The notes beneath the pieces are model-generated. The model was not told where the DNA came from. It worked only from the letters and a program-made list of their open reading frames with translations, and made no database searches. DNA of 64,000 nucleotides from Glebionis coronaria (lineage: Eukaryota; Streptophyta; Magnoliopsida; Asterales; Asteraceae). This document shows, piece after piece, positions 37,441 through 49,419 of the stretch (position 1 is the stretch's first letter; every line of letters starts with the position of its first letter). The translations under genes and the position numbers were made by a program. The stretch spans positions 659,698,963 through 659,762,962 of the forward strand of contig CM046874.1 in the NCBI GenBank assembly GCA_025667525.1, in the 5' to 3' direction.

Positions 37441-40400
37441 AAACGTACAATTTTAAATTGCACAATTTTTTTAACCCAAAAAAACAAATTGATATTTTCA
37501 TTCCATTATAAAAATTATTAAATAAACAAAAATAATATAATTTTGTACTTTGATCAAGTTATTCAAATTAATATAGCTTACACACATAATTTGATAGAAT
37601 CTTATCTAATGAATATTACATAAATCTTGACGTCTTATTTCAAGCTCTCCATGTGCTGCTTGTTTTTTTTTTTTGGCAAATTACGTCAAAGCAATGTAGC
37701 CTGCATACAGGAAAAGTCGTAAACAATAAGATTAGTTTTTTCGACATATCTTGAAATTAAAAAAAATAGATAAGTTAAATAGTTATAACATATAGAGTAA
37801 ATTTGCGAATATATAAGTACCAAACTTATGAAGCAACTCTTGTCATTGGTAGACCCATCCATGATAAGAATTAAAATATAAAAGTATATGACACAAGAAC
37901 ATACAAAGAAACTATTGTAGTTGATATAGACCAATCCATAATAATAATCAAAAGTAATGCATATACAAGTACCAAACCTATAGCGTATGTCTTATCGTTT
38001 AGCTCGTTTCTTCCAAAATACTCAGCTCGGTTAAAACACCAATCTGATAAGTAACAAACTGCATTTCCCAAAACCTGAAATTAAAATAAATAGTTACAAC
38101 AAACAAGGTCATTGGGTGTTTGAAAATACTCATCGTCTATTCGTCCATGTCCGCGTCTCCTTTTATAGTCAAATCATGGTTTTCTAATCTTCTTGCCGTT
38201 TAGAATCATCGGTGTGTTCCATCTCAGCATTCTCCTTTGTCACTCCCATTGGTTTTATATTTTTTATTAAAAGAGGAAAAACAAATTACTAGTATTTGCG
38301 TGATGAGATACTGTCATTGCTTTTCATTATATGACAATCAAAAGTTGGGTGTTTTTATGGGCCACTGCAAGTTCTCAAACCATAAAGTCGTTAAGAAAAT
38401 AATATTTAAATGATTATTTATTTCGAACATGGAATGAGTATTTCAAAGATGGAAGAACCTTAGAAATTATGTAGCTAGAAAGAAATGCCAAAATATACAG
38501 ACTATGTATGTTATATCCTTGCTAACACAATTAAAAACATTGTTTTTAACCTCCGAAAATTTGTTTGACACCCACATAGCAAACAAGGCACTGTTGTGCG
38601 CAACTATACAAGTGGACAAAGTGATGGACTGGGCTAATAAGATGAAGAATTTGTCAACGTTGACATAATTGAATTTAGTTACAAAACTTAAGTATCCTAA
38701 ACCAAATCACAATATTTTAATCCTACACTTGATAGAGAATGTATCTATCACATGTTAATTAGAACTAAACTATGTTGTTACCTGAATATCCCATGAGATT
38801 ATCGAGATGTAGTCTACTAAAACGTAAACCTCAGTCTTAAAAATTTTAAAATCCCAGATCGAGTACATGCAGGCCTATGATAACTCTCATATCTAGAGTC
38901 GTGCTTTCTAAATGACATTGAGAATCTAACAGGAATCAACCATTTCTTCTGTATTAACCATATTAATCCATTAAAGTAGATACAATTTTAATGAAACTTC
39001 TAAGCCTAGTGCATCACTGATTAATGATAGGGTTGTTATGCCATCGAAGCCAACAAAGTATAGGCTTTCAAGAACAATAAGTATTCTGAGTGAAGACAAG
39101 TATTTATCTAGGTATTATTAGCACATGACAATACAAAAGTGTGCAACATAGGATCTATTTTATGTCTCAGACAAGGATAACTTGGAAAATTTGAAATTAC
39201 TAGATCAGAACCTAAGGTTATGTAATGTGCCATGACTGATGATATTTAAAACGATGTGAAAAATAAGTTCTATTTAGAAAGATGAACTTACTAGACCACA
39301 TCAGCTATACAAAATACTAAAAGTATCAGATAACTATGAGTGTGGTAGAAAACCATTATAACAAGGCAAGATAGGTAGAAGATAAAAAGATGACCCCCCA
39401 AGATACGATAAGCACACAACCAGAGGATATATTGCGTTTTAGAAACAAAAGGATCGTGGAGGAAAATATATTGGACAATAAGAAATAACCAGTCAGTTTT
39501 AAGTTAATCCAAAGTCTAAAAGTGACTAAACATGTAGTACAAATGAGCTAAATCCGAAGTGCACCATCCAAATCTAGCGAATCCTATAATATCGTTAACC
39601 ACCACCAATCCCTTGTAAAGTAGATATGAAGTTCAAGTTGGAAATAAAGATTTACAGATCAACACTTAAAGCAACCAAATTGTAGTATTAGATTACCTGA
39701 CCAGGTCTAAGAGGTCTAGAAACCACCATTTTTCTTCATTAAAAACAATTTGATTTCATCATAATCACCAAGGCACTCAAATCAAGATGCGTAGTAGTAA
39801 TTGAATCCATCCCAATCAATGACAAAAGAAAGATACACACACATGCATAAGTATGTATAAACATTGGTAATTGTGTATATATTGCAGCATAATAATGAAA
39901 TCATACGAGATCAATGATAAATAAAATCATAAAAGTGTCTAAAAAACACATCGAATGAAAATCACATATATAATATTTATGGTCAAACTAGCACTACATA
40001 CACATATATAATCTTTATGGTCAAACTAGCACTACATACGAAAGTCACATACACTATCGTAGCATTTTATATCAAATAGAATATGAATTACAAACACATA
40101 CATAGATTACACTACAACAAACCCAAGAAAATACCAGGTAGATCAACCCTAAAAAATAAGAAATGGGAATCCATCGTTCCGGAACAGTCTCGATATCATT
40201 CACAAGGTTGATTTTGAAATTGCTTATATATGGTATTGATAACGGAAACCTAATTCGTATAGAATTCACGCCCAATCCATTATGTCGATTGATTTCACGC
40301 CCAATACAAACACTGACAATATAACTAATTTTTTCTAAAACCTAAAAATAATAACAACTTGAAAATCATACTACTTATTGAAATAACGTAATAAAAATAC

Positions 40401-40734
40401 AACTCAAACATGATAAAAAAAGGAAATATTTTTGTAGAAGTAGTTCTAATTATTTACCTTGATAAGGGTTTTAGAGTCAAGTAATTTTAGTTGTAAAACT
40501 AATAACGGAGAAGTAAGGAGGTGATGATAGAGTGGCGAACAATTTGAGAAGGTGTGATACAGAAGATCTGAAATATGATAAGTGAACAATTTTCTTATTA
40601 GGGTTTGAAAGATTCAATTTTTTTAGGTTTGGTGAGAAAGGGGGAAAACTGATTTGGGGAAAATCATTTTTCAAGGGGCGGGAATACTTTATCATAAAAT
40701 TTCATTTTAGAGGGATCCGGTAAAACATTGATTT
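37441..40734. other. CACTA interior without recognisable gene
   Basis: AT-rich sequence with only short ORFs (under about 95 codons) and no domain I recognise. A gene fragment with introns cannot be excluded. Confidence 0.5.
39963..40038. repeat. 38-bp tandem duplication in the CACTA interior
   Basis: Two adjacent copies (39963-40000 and 40001-40038) of cacatatataat..tttatggtc and following bases, differing at one position. Confidence 0.8.
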
Positions 40735-40890
40735 TAAGTTTTTAACATGTTGCTTTTTAAAGGTTGCAACACTTATATAAACTGTTGTATTAGATCAAAA
40801 AATGCAAAACTTAACTAAAAAATGTTGCTTAATGTTCATTCTTTTATAAAAAGCAACATATTTAAAGGTGTTGCTTGTAAATTGTTGCAT
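40735..40890. repeat. right subterminal array
   Basis: Several copies of GTTGCAACACTT-like and TGTTGC motifs in mirrored arrangement to the left end. Confidence 0.65.
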
Positions 40891-40911
40891 TAGCCTTATT
40901 TTGTTGTAGTG

Positions 40912-41232
40912 TTATGGCAACTCCAACATATAGGCCACATCTCCAACCCTTTATAAGATTTTGAAAAGTCTAATATAGAGGGGATTCACTACCCTCGTTC
41001 ACCAAACGTATCATACCTTCCCAAGGTAATACTCTCCATATAACTTCACACCCACCATTTGTTGCTAAGAGAAGCGCGAATGATGCTCTATTAACAAACA
41101 ATCACAATGCGGCATTAGACAAGTAGTCAGTGCAAAAGATATCGACAAAACTTCGTAAAGATGTACACACGTAAGGTCGATGTTGAGCAAACGGTTCGAT
41201 AAGAAATTTGGTGTAGCGTCGAATGATAAGGC
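40912..41232 (-). pseudogene. W left pol fragment, part 2 (integrase C-terminus)
   Basis: Minus-strand frames give FPWEGMIR and LNPRYI-like pieces of the integrase end, followed across the CACTA by the chromodomain part. It starts at the same pol position as the right copy (59337). Confidence 0.5.
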
Positions 41233-42346
41233 TGGCTCTATATAATGCAGTCGAATAGAAATCTACTCGAATATATGGATATCCAACTCTTACACAAGTT
41301 AAGTGTACGCACGCAAAATTCTGCTTTTCGAAAATAGAAAATGTGAATTTTTGAAAAAAAATTGTCATGGTGACTACTATGAGCATAGTATAGTCCTTCC
41401 CAAAATATACATAGGTGATCAGGCTTTGTATAATTAGAGACTAACGATGCGATGCTCCTTTTCGCCAAATATTGTTATGTTTCTCATAATCAAATGATAT
41501 ATCCTATACCGGTTTATAAGATAGTAACCAAAATTTTTATGAAAATAGTTTTGTAAAACGAGAATAAATTAGTTTAAAGTCTTTCAACAAGTACTTCACA
41601 AGGTATTTAGCAATTTGTTTTAGAAAGTCTAGTGAAATAGTTGACACAATAACAGCGAGTGGTTTTATTAAGTGATGGCAAAATGGTGCATAATATAGTT
41701 GCAAATGGTTCATAAGAAGATGTGAAGACATAAAAATAATAATTCATAAGATGATATGAAAGAAGAAATATTGCAAGACTATGAAGAAATGATTCAAAAT
41801 GTGAAAGTGCTTTCAAAAGGGACGAAATTAAACGAACAATCAAAACACATTGATTAATAGATATTTAAATTTAAGAAGCGATGTCAAGAAGTTGATTGAT
41901 TATTTAATTGAAATCCTCCAATGCATTAGCATACTCCATGTCGTCGTTAGGGTTCTTAGGGGTTTTTCTTTTTGTTGTTAGTATTCTTCGAAATAAAAAT
42001 TGCAAAATAAGACATTCTATGTCGATTTTGAAAGGTTAAATCCAAAGTTAAATGTTACAAGGTGATGAATTGAAGTCGCGTTCAAACTAATCGACTTGTT
42101 TCTAAATGACGGGTCACGAGATAAGACAATTGTTTTCAAATTATGAGACGGGTGTTAAAACCCAGAGTCAGATAGTAAGATAATAAGTGGGGTCAAAAGA
42201 CTATGAAGAGTTTTGATGAAACATAATTATGTAAAGTCATGTGAGAGAAATCTTAATGACCATCGTAACAATTACAATGTCATAGAATTATAGGAGAACA
42301 TTGTTTCACTTACAATGTCTAACGAAAGTTCCAGCGTTTATCTAAA
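41233..42346 (-). other. W internal region, unassigned
   Basis: AT-rich DNA between W's pol fragment and the SIRE-type insertion. It joins 54321 across the insertion (one ctaaa copy). I recognise no gag or pol sequence. Short minus-strand ORFs (41102-41386, 41607-41843) have no known domain. Confidence 0.45.
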
Positions 42347-42862
42347 TGTTGGGAATAAATTATAGCCAATCTACTTGAGCGCTGACAAGAGTAAAACAAG
42401 CGTTGACAGGAGTAAAACAAACGCTGACAACTCAAGCGTTGACAAGACAAAGTCAAGCGTTGATACATTGAAGACAAGCACTGATGGGAAGATATACTCT
42501 ACGCGTTTATTATATTCTAGATTACTTCTAGTAAAGATAGGAACAGCAATGTATTTTCTATATTTATCTTTACCTAGAATAGCTGATACGTAGATTATTG
42601 TACAAGGCTTCTTATGTCTATAAAAGAAGACCTTTAGGTTAATGTTCAATATAAGTTTTCATACGTAAACTACTTTCATTGTAAGCAAGTTTGATATCAT
42701 CAATCAAAGTGAAAGTTTTTTTATATCATTGTGTTCTTGTTTAAGTGTTAATTCCGCATAACACTTAGATTGTCATATACATATATAAAGGTTTCTCTAA
42801 GTGTATTACTTGATCTAATCTCGTATACATTAAGCTAAATCGATCTACGTTTGGGATCAACA
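42347..42862 (+). repeat. SIRE-type 5' LTR
   Basis: It starts TGTTGGGAATAAATT and ends GGGATCAACA. It includes a six-copy motif array at 42378-42486 that lies in a 72-codon ORF (42375-42593). Confidence 0.88.
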
Positions 42863-42864
42863 AG

Positions 42865-42879
42865 TAGTATCAGAGCTTG
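42865..42879 (+). other. primer binding site (tRNA-Met type, one mismatch)
   Basis: TAGTATCAGAGCTTG follows the LTR after two bases. The canonical site has TGG at the start. Confidence 0.7.
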
Positions 42880-42908
42880 TTGAGGAACTTTTGATCTTAA
42901 AGAACACA

Positions 42909-42957
42909 AGAACCCTAAAAATCACCAAAACCCTAATTTTCTCAAAAACCCTAATAA
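42909..42957 (+). promoter_or_regulatory. three telo-box-like AACCCTAA motifs in the leader
   Basis: AACCCTAA occurs three times in the 50 bases before the gag ATG at 42962. Plant telo-boxes (AAACCCTAA) are promoter elements of growth-related genes. Here they may simply be leader sequence. Confidence 0.4.
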
Positions 42958-42961
42958 TATC

Positions 42962-45796
42962 ATGTCAAATCCAGAAATAACCTCCTCCTCCTCACCTTTA
43001 CCAAACATCAAGATTCCCATGCTTGATGCAACCAACTTTGAATTATGGAAATTCAACTTTGAACAATACCTGGGGCTCTATAACTACACACTCTGGGAGA
43101 TTATTGAATATGGAAACACATTCAATAAGGCTCAAAAGATTGCTAATGCTATTGCTGGAAGAGCAACTGTTGCTGGATGTTCTGAAGCAGATAAGAAAGA
43201 AAAGCATGATGATGGTAGAGCTGTGTCTGCTGAAGACATAGCAAAGAAAAGGGTTGACATGAAAACCCTAAATATTCTGAAACTCTCTTTGGGACAAGAG
43301 AACCAGCATATATACAGAGGTTATGAATCAGCTAAAGACCTTTGGGAAACTCTTGAAGTTGCATATGGTGGCAATGAAGATACTAAGGAAGAGAAGAAGA
43401 AGCAAATTATGCATGATTATGCTGTCTTCAAGGCTCAACCTAATGAAAAGCTTAGTAGTGTGAGAAGCAGATTGCTTGATATTACAAGCAAATTGTCCTT
43501 CATGGGGACACAACTTGGTGATGTTGATATTAATGCCACTTTTCTTAAAAGTCTTAGTGAGGCGTGGAATATTGAGGCAAGATCTATTCTTGCCAATAAT
43601 ACTCACCAAAGTTCCACGTTTGATGATATCTACAACAAACTGAGGCTGTTGGAAGATGAAACTCTTTTGGAGCATGGAAGCAAGTCCACCAACAGTAACA
43701 TGGCCATCTTTTCTCATAGTGAAGGTCAATTCAATCAGAAGGACTCCTACATGCATCCAGTTACTGGATCATCATGTGTCAGTGCTGGAACATGTCCTGT
43801 CAACGTCTCCTTTTCAGACGCTGACACATTCAAAAGTGACTCACCAAGAGTTAAACCTGCTGGTTTGGATCTCGATAATGTATGTGCTTATATTGCTTCT
43901 TTGCCCAATGGTTCAGTGATTACATATGAGGACCTTGAGCAGATAAGTGATGAGCACTTGGAAGAGATAGACATTAAGTGGAACATGGCTCTTGCTAGTA
44001 TAAGAGCAAACAGGTGGAACAGAAGGTTTAAGAAGAAGATGACCTTCAATGCAAAGGACAAAGCTGGATTTGATAAATCCAAATTTGAATGCTACAACTG
44101 TCATCGTATGGGGCACTTCATGAGGGAATGCAGATCTCCTAGAATATCTGATGCTGGTAAACCCTCAAGTCAAATTGTTAAAGCTCAGGATTCTAAGGCC
44201 ATGGTTGCAGTTCAAGGAATTGATGGAATGGGATGGGATTGGAGCTATTTGGCTAAAGATGTAGAAGAGGATAAAGCCTTGGTTGCTGAAATTGAAGAAG
44301 AAGAGCATGTTGAATATTCTCTCATGGCACACTCCTCCTCTTCATCTGATAATGAGGTATACGATGATGCTTTTTGTAGTAAAGGTTGTAGGTTAAACAC
44401 TGAGAAACTTAACAAAGAGGTGTTAAGATTATTAGATGATGTGAGTATTGAAAGATGCAAACTGTCTAATTACCAACTAGCTCTCACTCAAACTGAGAAG
44501 ACAGTTTCTGAATACAAGAAAATGGAATTTGACTTAAAAGATAAAATAAATATCTTAAAACATGAGTTAAATGCTAGTATGGATATTAGAAAAATCATGG
44601 AAAAGGTTAATGGTGAGTTACAGGCTAAGTTAGATGAGACCATTAAGAATAAAGATAATGTTGGCCTTAAAATTCAAAGATTTGATAAGGCCACACAAAC
44701 CCTAGGAGAATGTGTGAGTAAACAAAGGGATCCTAAGGACATGACTGGGATTAGGATGAAAGACTACTCAGTGGTTCCACCACCAGCTGGTGACTTCTAT
44801 GGTGTCCAACAAAAGGACCTATCTTGGACTGGTTTGCCGGAACTCAAAGAGGAGGAATTCATTCCTCCACCAAGAGTTGTCACCCCAGTTGAAGAGTATC
44901 AACAAAAGTCGACTGACCTGAATTAATGGAAGAAAGCTAACCCTACCTTATTTGTTAATGGTGGCTTGCTATGTGAAAGTCCTAATGAGTCAACCCCCAT
45001 TAAGGTTACAAACCCAATCACTGGTAAAGCTGTTTACCTTGGCTCAAACACTGTTAGAAAACCTAGCATTAAGTATGCAGAGATGTATAGGAATACTAGG
45101 TCACCTAAGAGACAAGTTAGCAATGATGGAACATGCTTCTTCTCTTCTAGACCTAGGATTGTGTCTAGAAAAGCCTGTTACACTTGTGGTAGCTTTTCAC
45201 ATTTAGCATATAAGTGTGTCAACGCTCCCAAAGTCAACGCTGACAGGAACAAATTCAGCACTGACAGAAACAAAGTCAACGTTGTTAGAGAGTCAAATGT
45301 TGTCAGACCCAAACCTTGTGTGCAGCAAAGTCCACAAGTTGTTAGACCTTCCCCATTCTTCACTAGAGGGTCTAACACTCATGGACAAAGACCATTTCAA
45401 AAGACAAATACTTGGTCTAATATGCAATGGGTTTCTGTAGCAAACCCTAGGTTCAACACTGACAAGGGTAATTTCAGCGTTGACAAGACCAATTCCAACG
45501 CTGACAGAAACGTGACCAGACCTAAATATTTGCAACCACAGGGTAAGGGGTCTAAAGCTTCTTCAAGCTTGACATGGAGACCAAAGAAAGATCAAAACCC
45601 TAATGATAATGAGATTTCAATGACCTGTAACAGGTTTAATTACATTTCAAAGGTCATTACAAAACCTATTAGGGTTAACTGGGTATTTCATCCTAAGAAG
45701 GATGAAAATGGGGTTGTTGTGAGAACTAAGTCTGTTCTTATTGAACAACCAGATGAATCCAAGTCTTCCAAGGCTTGGGTTCCCAAAGAAAACTAA
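42962..45796 (+). pseudogene. gag: SIRE-type gag
   Basis: It starts MSNPEITSSSSPLPNIKIPM. The core (NFELWKFNFEQYLGLYNY, KRVDMKTLNILKLSL) is the copia gag (UBN2-type) domain. A CCHC knuckle CYNCHRMGHFMREC lies near residue 380. A coiled-coil-like segment covers about residues 475-575. A TAA at 44924 breaks the frame, which then continues through a second CxxC..HxxxC-like motif (CYTCGSFSHLAYKC) to 45796. The part at 45223-45500 carries seven copies of the 21-nt motif. Protease begins in another frame (45775), so the gag-pol boundary needs a frameshift or splicing, or is damaged. Confidence 0.8.
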
Positions 45797-48700
45797 CTTG
45801 TTTTCTTTATGTGCAGGGCATTCAAAGACAGGTCAATGATTTTGGATATTGGGATAGTGGATTCTCAAGGCACATGACAGGGAAGGAAGATTATCTTACA
45901 AACTTCACTCCCAATAAGGACGGTGATAAGGTTTACTTTGGAGGTGGATATGGTACTATCACATGCAAAGGAACACTTCTCACCAAGAATCTGCGTTTTG
46001 AGAACGTATTTTTGGTAAAGGAACTTGATTACAATCTTTTTAGTGTATCACAAGTTTGTGATAACAAAAATAAAGTTCTGTTTACTGATACTGAATGTTT
46101 GGTGTTAAGCAAGGATTATAAGATCCCTGATGAGAAATATATTGACTATTGAACACCTAGGCATAAAGACATATACAATGTGAATCTGAATGGGATTAGA
46201 ATGAATAACAATATGTCTTGTTTTTATGCTAAAGCTTCAGTAGATGAGAGTAATTTATGGCACAGGAGGCTAGGGCACATAAATTTTAAAAATATAAACA
46301 GGCTTGTGAGACTTGGCTTGGTTGATGGTTTGCCTAAAAAGGCCTTCCACAATGACCACTCTTGTGTTGCATGTCTTAAAGGCAAGCAGCACAAGGTCTC
46401 ATTCAAGTCCAAACAGGTGCACTCTAGTACTAGACCTCTTCACTTGCTTCATATGGACCTCTTTGGTCCAACCAATATAGAAAGTTTGAATGGTAAGTCC
46501 TACTGCTTTGTCATCACAGATGACTTTTCTAGGTTCACTTGGACTTTCTTTTTAGCTATGAAGAGTGACACAGCTGACACTTTAATTGATTTTATCACTC
46601 AGATTGAGAAGAAAATAGGCAATGAAGTTAAAATGCTTAGGAGTGATAATGGTGGTGAATTTAGGAATAAAGTGTTAGATGATTTTTGTGCCAGGAAAGG
46701 AATTACTAGGCAATTCAGTGTTGCCAGAACCCCATAGCAAAATGGGGTTGCTGAGAGGAAAAATAGAACCCTAATTGAAGCAGCCAGAACCATGTTGGCT
46801 GATGCTCATTTTCCAATAGCCTTTTGGGCTGAGGCTGTTAATACAGCTTGCTATGTTCAAAATAGAGCATTGGTCAACAAAATTCAGAACAAAACACCTT
46901 ATGAGTTACTTTGGGGTAGAAAACCTAATATTGGTTTTCTCAGACCTTTTGGTTGTCATGTAGTAGTTTTAGATACTAGTGATGCCTTAGGAAAATTTAG
47001 TGCAAAAGGTGATGAAGGCTACTTCATGGGGTATTCTGTGCAGAGCAAGGGATATAGGGTTTATCTTAAAAAGGAAAAACGTATTCTTGAAAGAGTACAT
47101 GTTAGGTTTTTAGAGAGTAAACCTAGTGATCCTGAAAGTGGTCCAAATTGGTTGTTTGACTTGGAACCTTTATCTAGGACGTTAAATTATATGTCTGTCA
47201 CTAATCCAGACATTGTGAAGGTAACTTCAAATGTTGTGGAGGAACAAGTTGTTGATGTTTCAGGTACACAGGTTCATGAAAAGGTTGGATCACAAGCAGA
47301 AAAGTCATCTCCTATACAAGAATATGTTACAATCTCCATATGGACAGATGCTTTTGCTGCTGCTGCTACTGCTGGAAAAGATAATGGTGGTCCCCAAGTA
47401 CCACCAGATGACAACATGCATGGTCCTTCAAGCGCTGATAAAGGCAAATCTAGCGCTGACAAGACCAATTCAGACGTTGATCGCTCAGACGTTGACAACA
47501 ACAGTTCAAGCGTTGTTAGCTCTCACGCTGACAAGCAAAGTTCAGGCGTTGACAACACTTCTACACATCTTTTCTCTTCCACTTTTGAACAAGGTGAACC
47601 TTCCAATTTATATGAAGAAGTTCATCCTCATGTTGACGAAAGAGAGTCTGAAGAAGAAGATATTGGCAACATGGAGAATGAGGTTGAGGACACCAGACTT
47701 TTTGAAGGAGGAGTTCTCACTTCTACTATGAAGAATCACCCAACTTCTCAAATCATTGGTGATATTATGACTCATGTTCAAACTAGAAGATCTCATCAAG
47801 GTCTTGGTGGGTTTATTGCCAATATTCACAAGAAGGTTGATAACCCTCTTATGCAAGCATGTTTGTTTGCTTGTTTTCTGTCACAACGGGAACCCAAGAA
47901 GATATTTGATGCTCTCAAAGAACCAAGTTAGGTGGAAGCAATGTAGGATGAGCTTCATCAATTTGTAATTCAAGATGTTTGGGAGCTGGTTGATTGTCCC
48001 AGATATGTCAGACCTATAGGGACAAGATGGGTTCTAAGAAACAAGAGAGATGAAAGAGGCATTGTGGTCAGAAACAAGGCAAGGTTAGTGGCTCAGGGAT
48101 ATATACAAGAGGAGGGGATAGACTATGAGGAGGTCTTTGCACCAGTTGCAAGGATTGAAGCTATTAGGATATTCTTAGCCTATGCATCCTGCATGGGCTT
48201 CACTGTCTATAAAATGGATGTCAAGAGTGCCTTCCTCTATGGAACAATTGTTGAGGAGTTATATGTAATGCAACCTCCTGGTTTTGAGGATCCAGAGAAT
48301 CCAGACAAGGTGTATAGAGTCAAGAAGGCTATGTATGGACTTCATCAAGCCCCAAGAGCATGGTATGGTACTTTGTCTACTTACTTAGTGGACAATGGAT
48401 TCAAGAGGGGCACCATAGATCCGACACTATTTACAAAGAAGAAAGGTAAGGATGTGTTGCTTGTTCAGGTCTATGTTGATGACATCATTTTTGGGTCTAC
48501 TGATCCAAAGATGAGTGAGGATTTCTCCAAGCTCATGACAGACAAATTTAAGATGAGTGCTATGGGGGAGATGAACTTCTTTCTTGGTTTACAAGTTCAG
48601 TAGAAAGAAGATGGTATCTTCATCTCCCAGGATAAGTATGTGGCAGAAATCTTGAAGAAGTTTGGCTTTTCTCCACATGAAAAGAGGGCTACTACTCCTA

Positions 48701-49419
48701 TGGATAGAGAACACCCTTGGAGAAAGATTGGAGATGGAAAAGATGTTGATGTCAGGCACTATAGATCCATGATTGGATCATTGATGTACCTTACAGCCTC
48801 CAGACCTGACATCATGTTTGCTGTGTGTGCTTGTGAACGTTATCAAGTGACTACCAAAGAATGTCACCTTTATGCTGTGAAGAGGATCTTTAGGTACCTA
48901 AGATGCTATCCTAGTCTTGGTTTGTGGTACCCAAAGGATTCACCATTGGAGCTGATTGCATATTCAGACAGTGACTATGGAGGTGATAAGTTTGATAGAA
49001 AATCCACAACTGGTGGATGTCAGTTTCTTAGGAGCAGGTTGATATCTTGGCAATGCAAGAAACAAACAGTGGTGTCTAATTCTACAACTGACGCTGAGTA
49101 TGTGGCTGCAGCTGCTTGTTGTGGACAAGTTTTGTGGATTTAGAACCAGCTGTTGGATTATGGGTATAATTTCATGCATACCAAGATATTTGTTGACAAT
49201 AACAGCAGTTTATGCATTATTAAGAATCTTGTACATCATTCTAAAACTAAACACATAGAAATTAGACACCATTTTATAAGAGATTGTTTTGAAAAGGGCT
49301 TAATACAACCAGAAAGGGTTGACACAGAAGATAATGTGTCAGATTTACCAACTAAACCTTTTGATGCTGGGAGGTTTCAATACTTGGTAACAAGTATTGG
49401 GATGATCAATCTCACATAA
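45775..49419 (+). pseudogene. pol: SIRE-type pol: protease, integrase, RT, RNase H
   Basis: One frame runs to 49419 and is interrupted by stops at 46150, 46735, 47929, 47944, 48601 and 49141. Protease: WDSGFSRHMTG. Integrase: HHCC finger (HRRLGHINFKN... CVACLKGKQH), DDE core (MDLFGP, SDNGGEF, then QNGVAERKNRT after a stop). The linker between integrase and RT (about 47100-47900) is acidic and holds seven motif copies. [14 protein letters not shown] and [11 protein letters not shown]. RNase H: AYSDSDYGGDKFDRKSTTGG and a C-terminal segment KTKHIEIRHHFIRD. Five of the six stops can come from C-to-T changes; 47929 looks like TGG to TAG. Confidence 0.87.
47430..47560 (+). repeat. in-frame 21-nt motif array in the integrase-RT linker
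   Basis: Seven copies (C of the CG at 47433, 47454, 47475, 47490, 47511, 47526, 47547). Spacings are 21, 21, 15, 21, 15, 21, all multiples of three. It encodes SADKGKSSADKTNSDVD-like heptads. Confidence 0.85.

Larger units (their letters stand above)
37006..40911. mobile_element. non-autonomous CACTA transposon
   Basis: Perfect 14-bp terminal inverted repeats CACTACAACAAAAT lie at 37006-37019 and 40898-40911. Subterminal arrays of GCAACACTT, in both orientations, fill 37026-37440 and 40735-40890, as in CACTA (En/Spm) elements. The other W copy has the empty site (gagtgcttatggcaa near 59017). Only one T seems duplicated, not the usual three bases. The middle 3.3 kb shows no transposase domain, so it must have moved in trans. 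Confidence 0.8.

Noticed and set aside
37441..40734. CACTA transposase
   Set aside because: No frame longer than about 95 codons and no transposase motif.
42375..42490. CRISPR-like array (regular 21-nt motif)
   Set aside because: The conserved core is about 9 bases, units are degenerate, and this is plant retrotransposon DNA.
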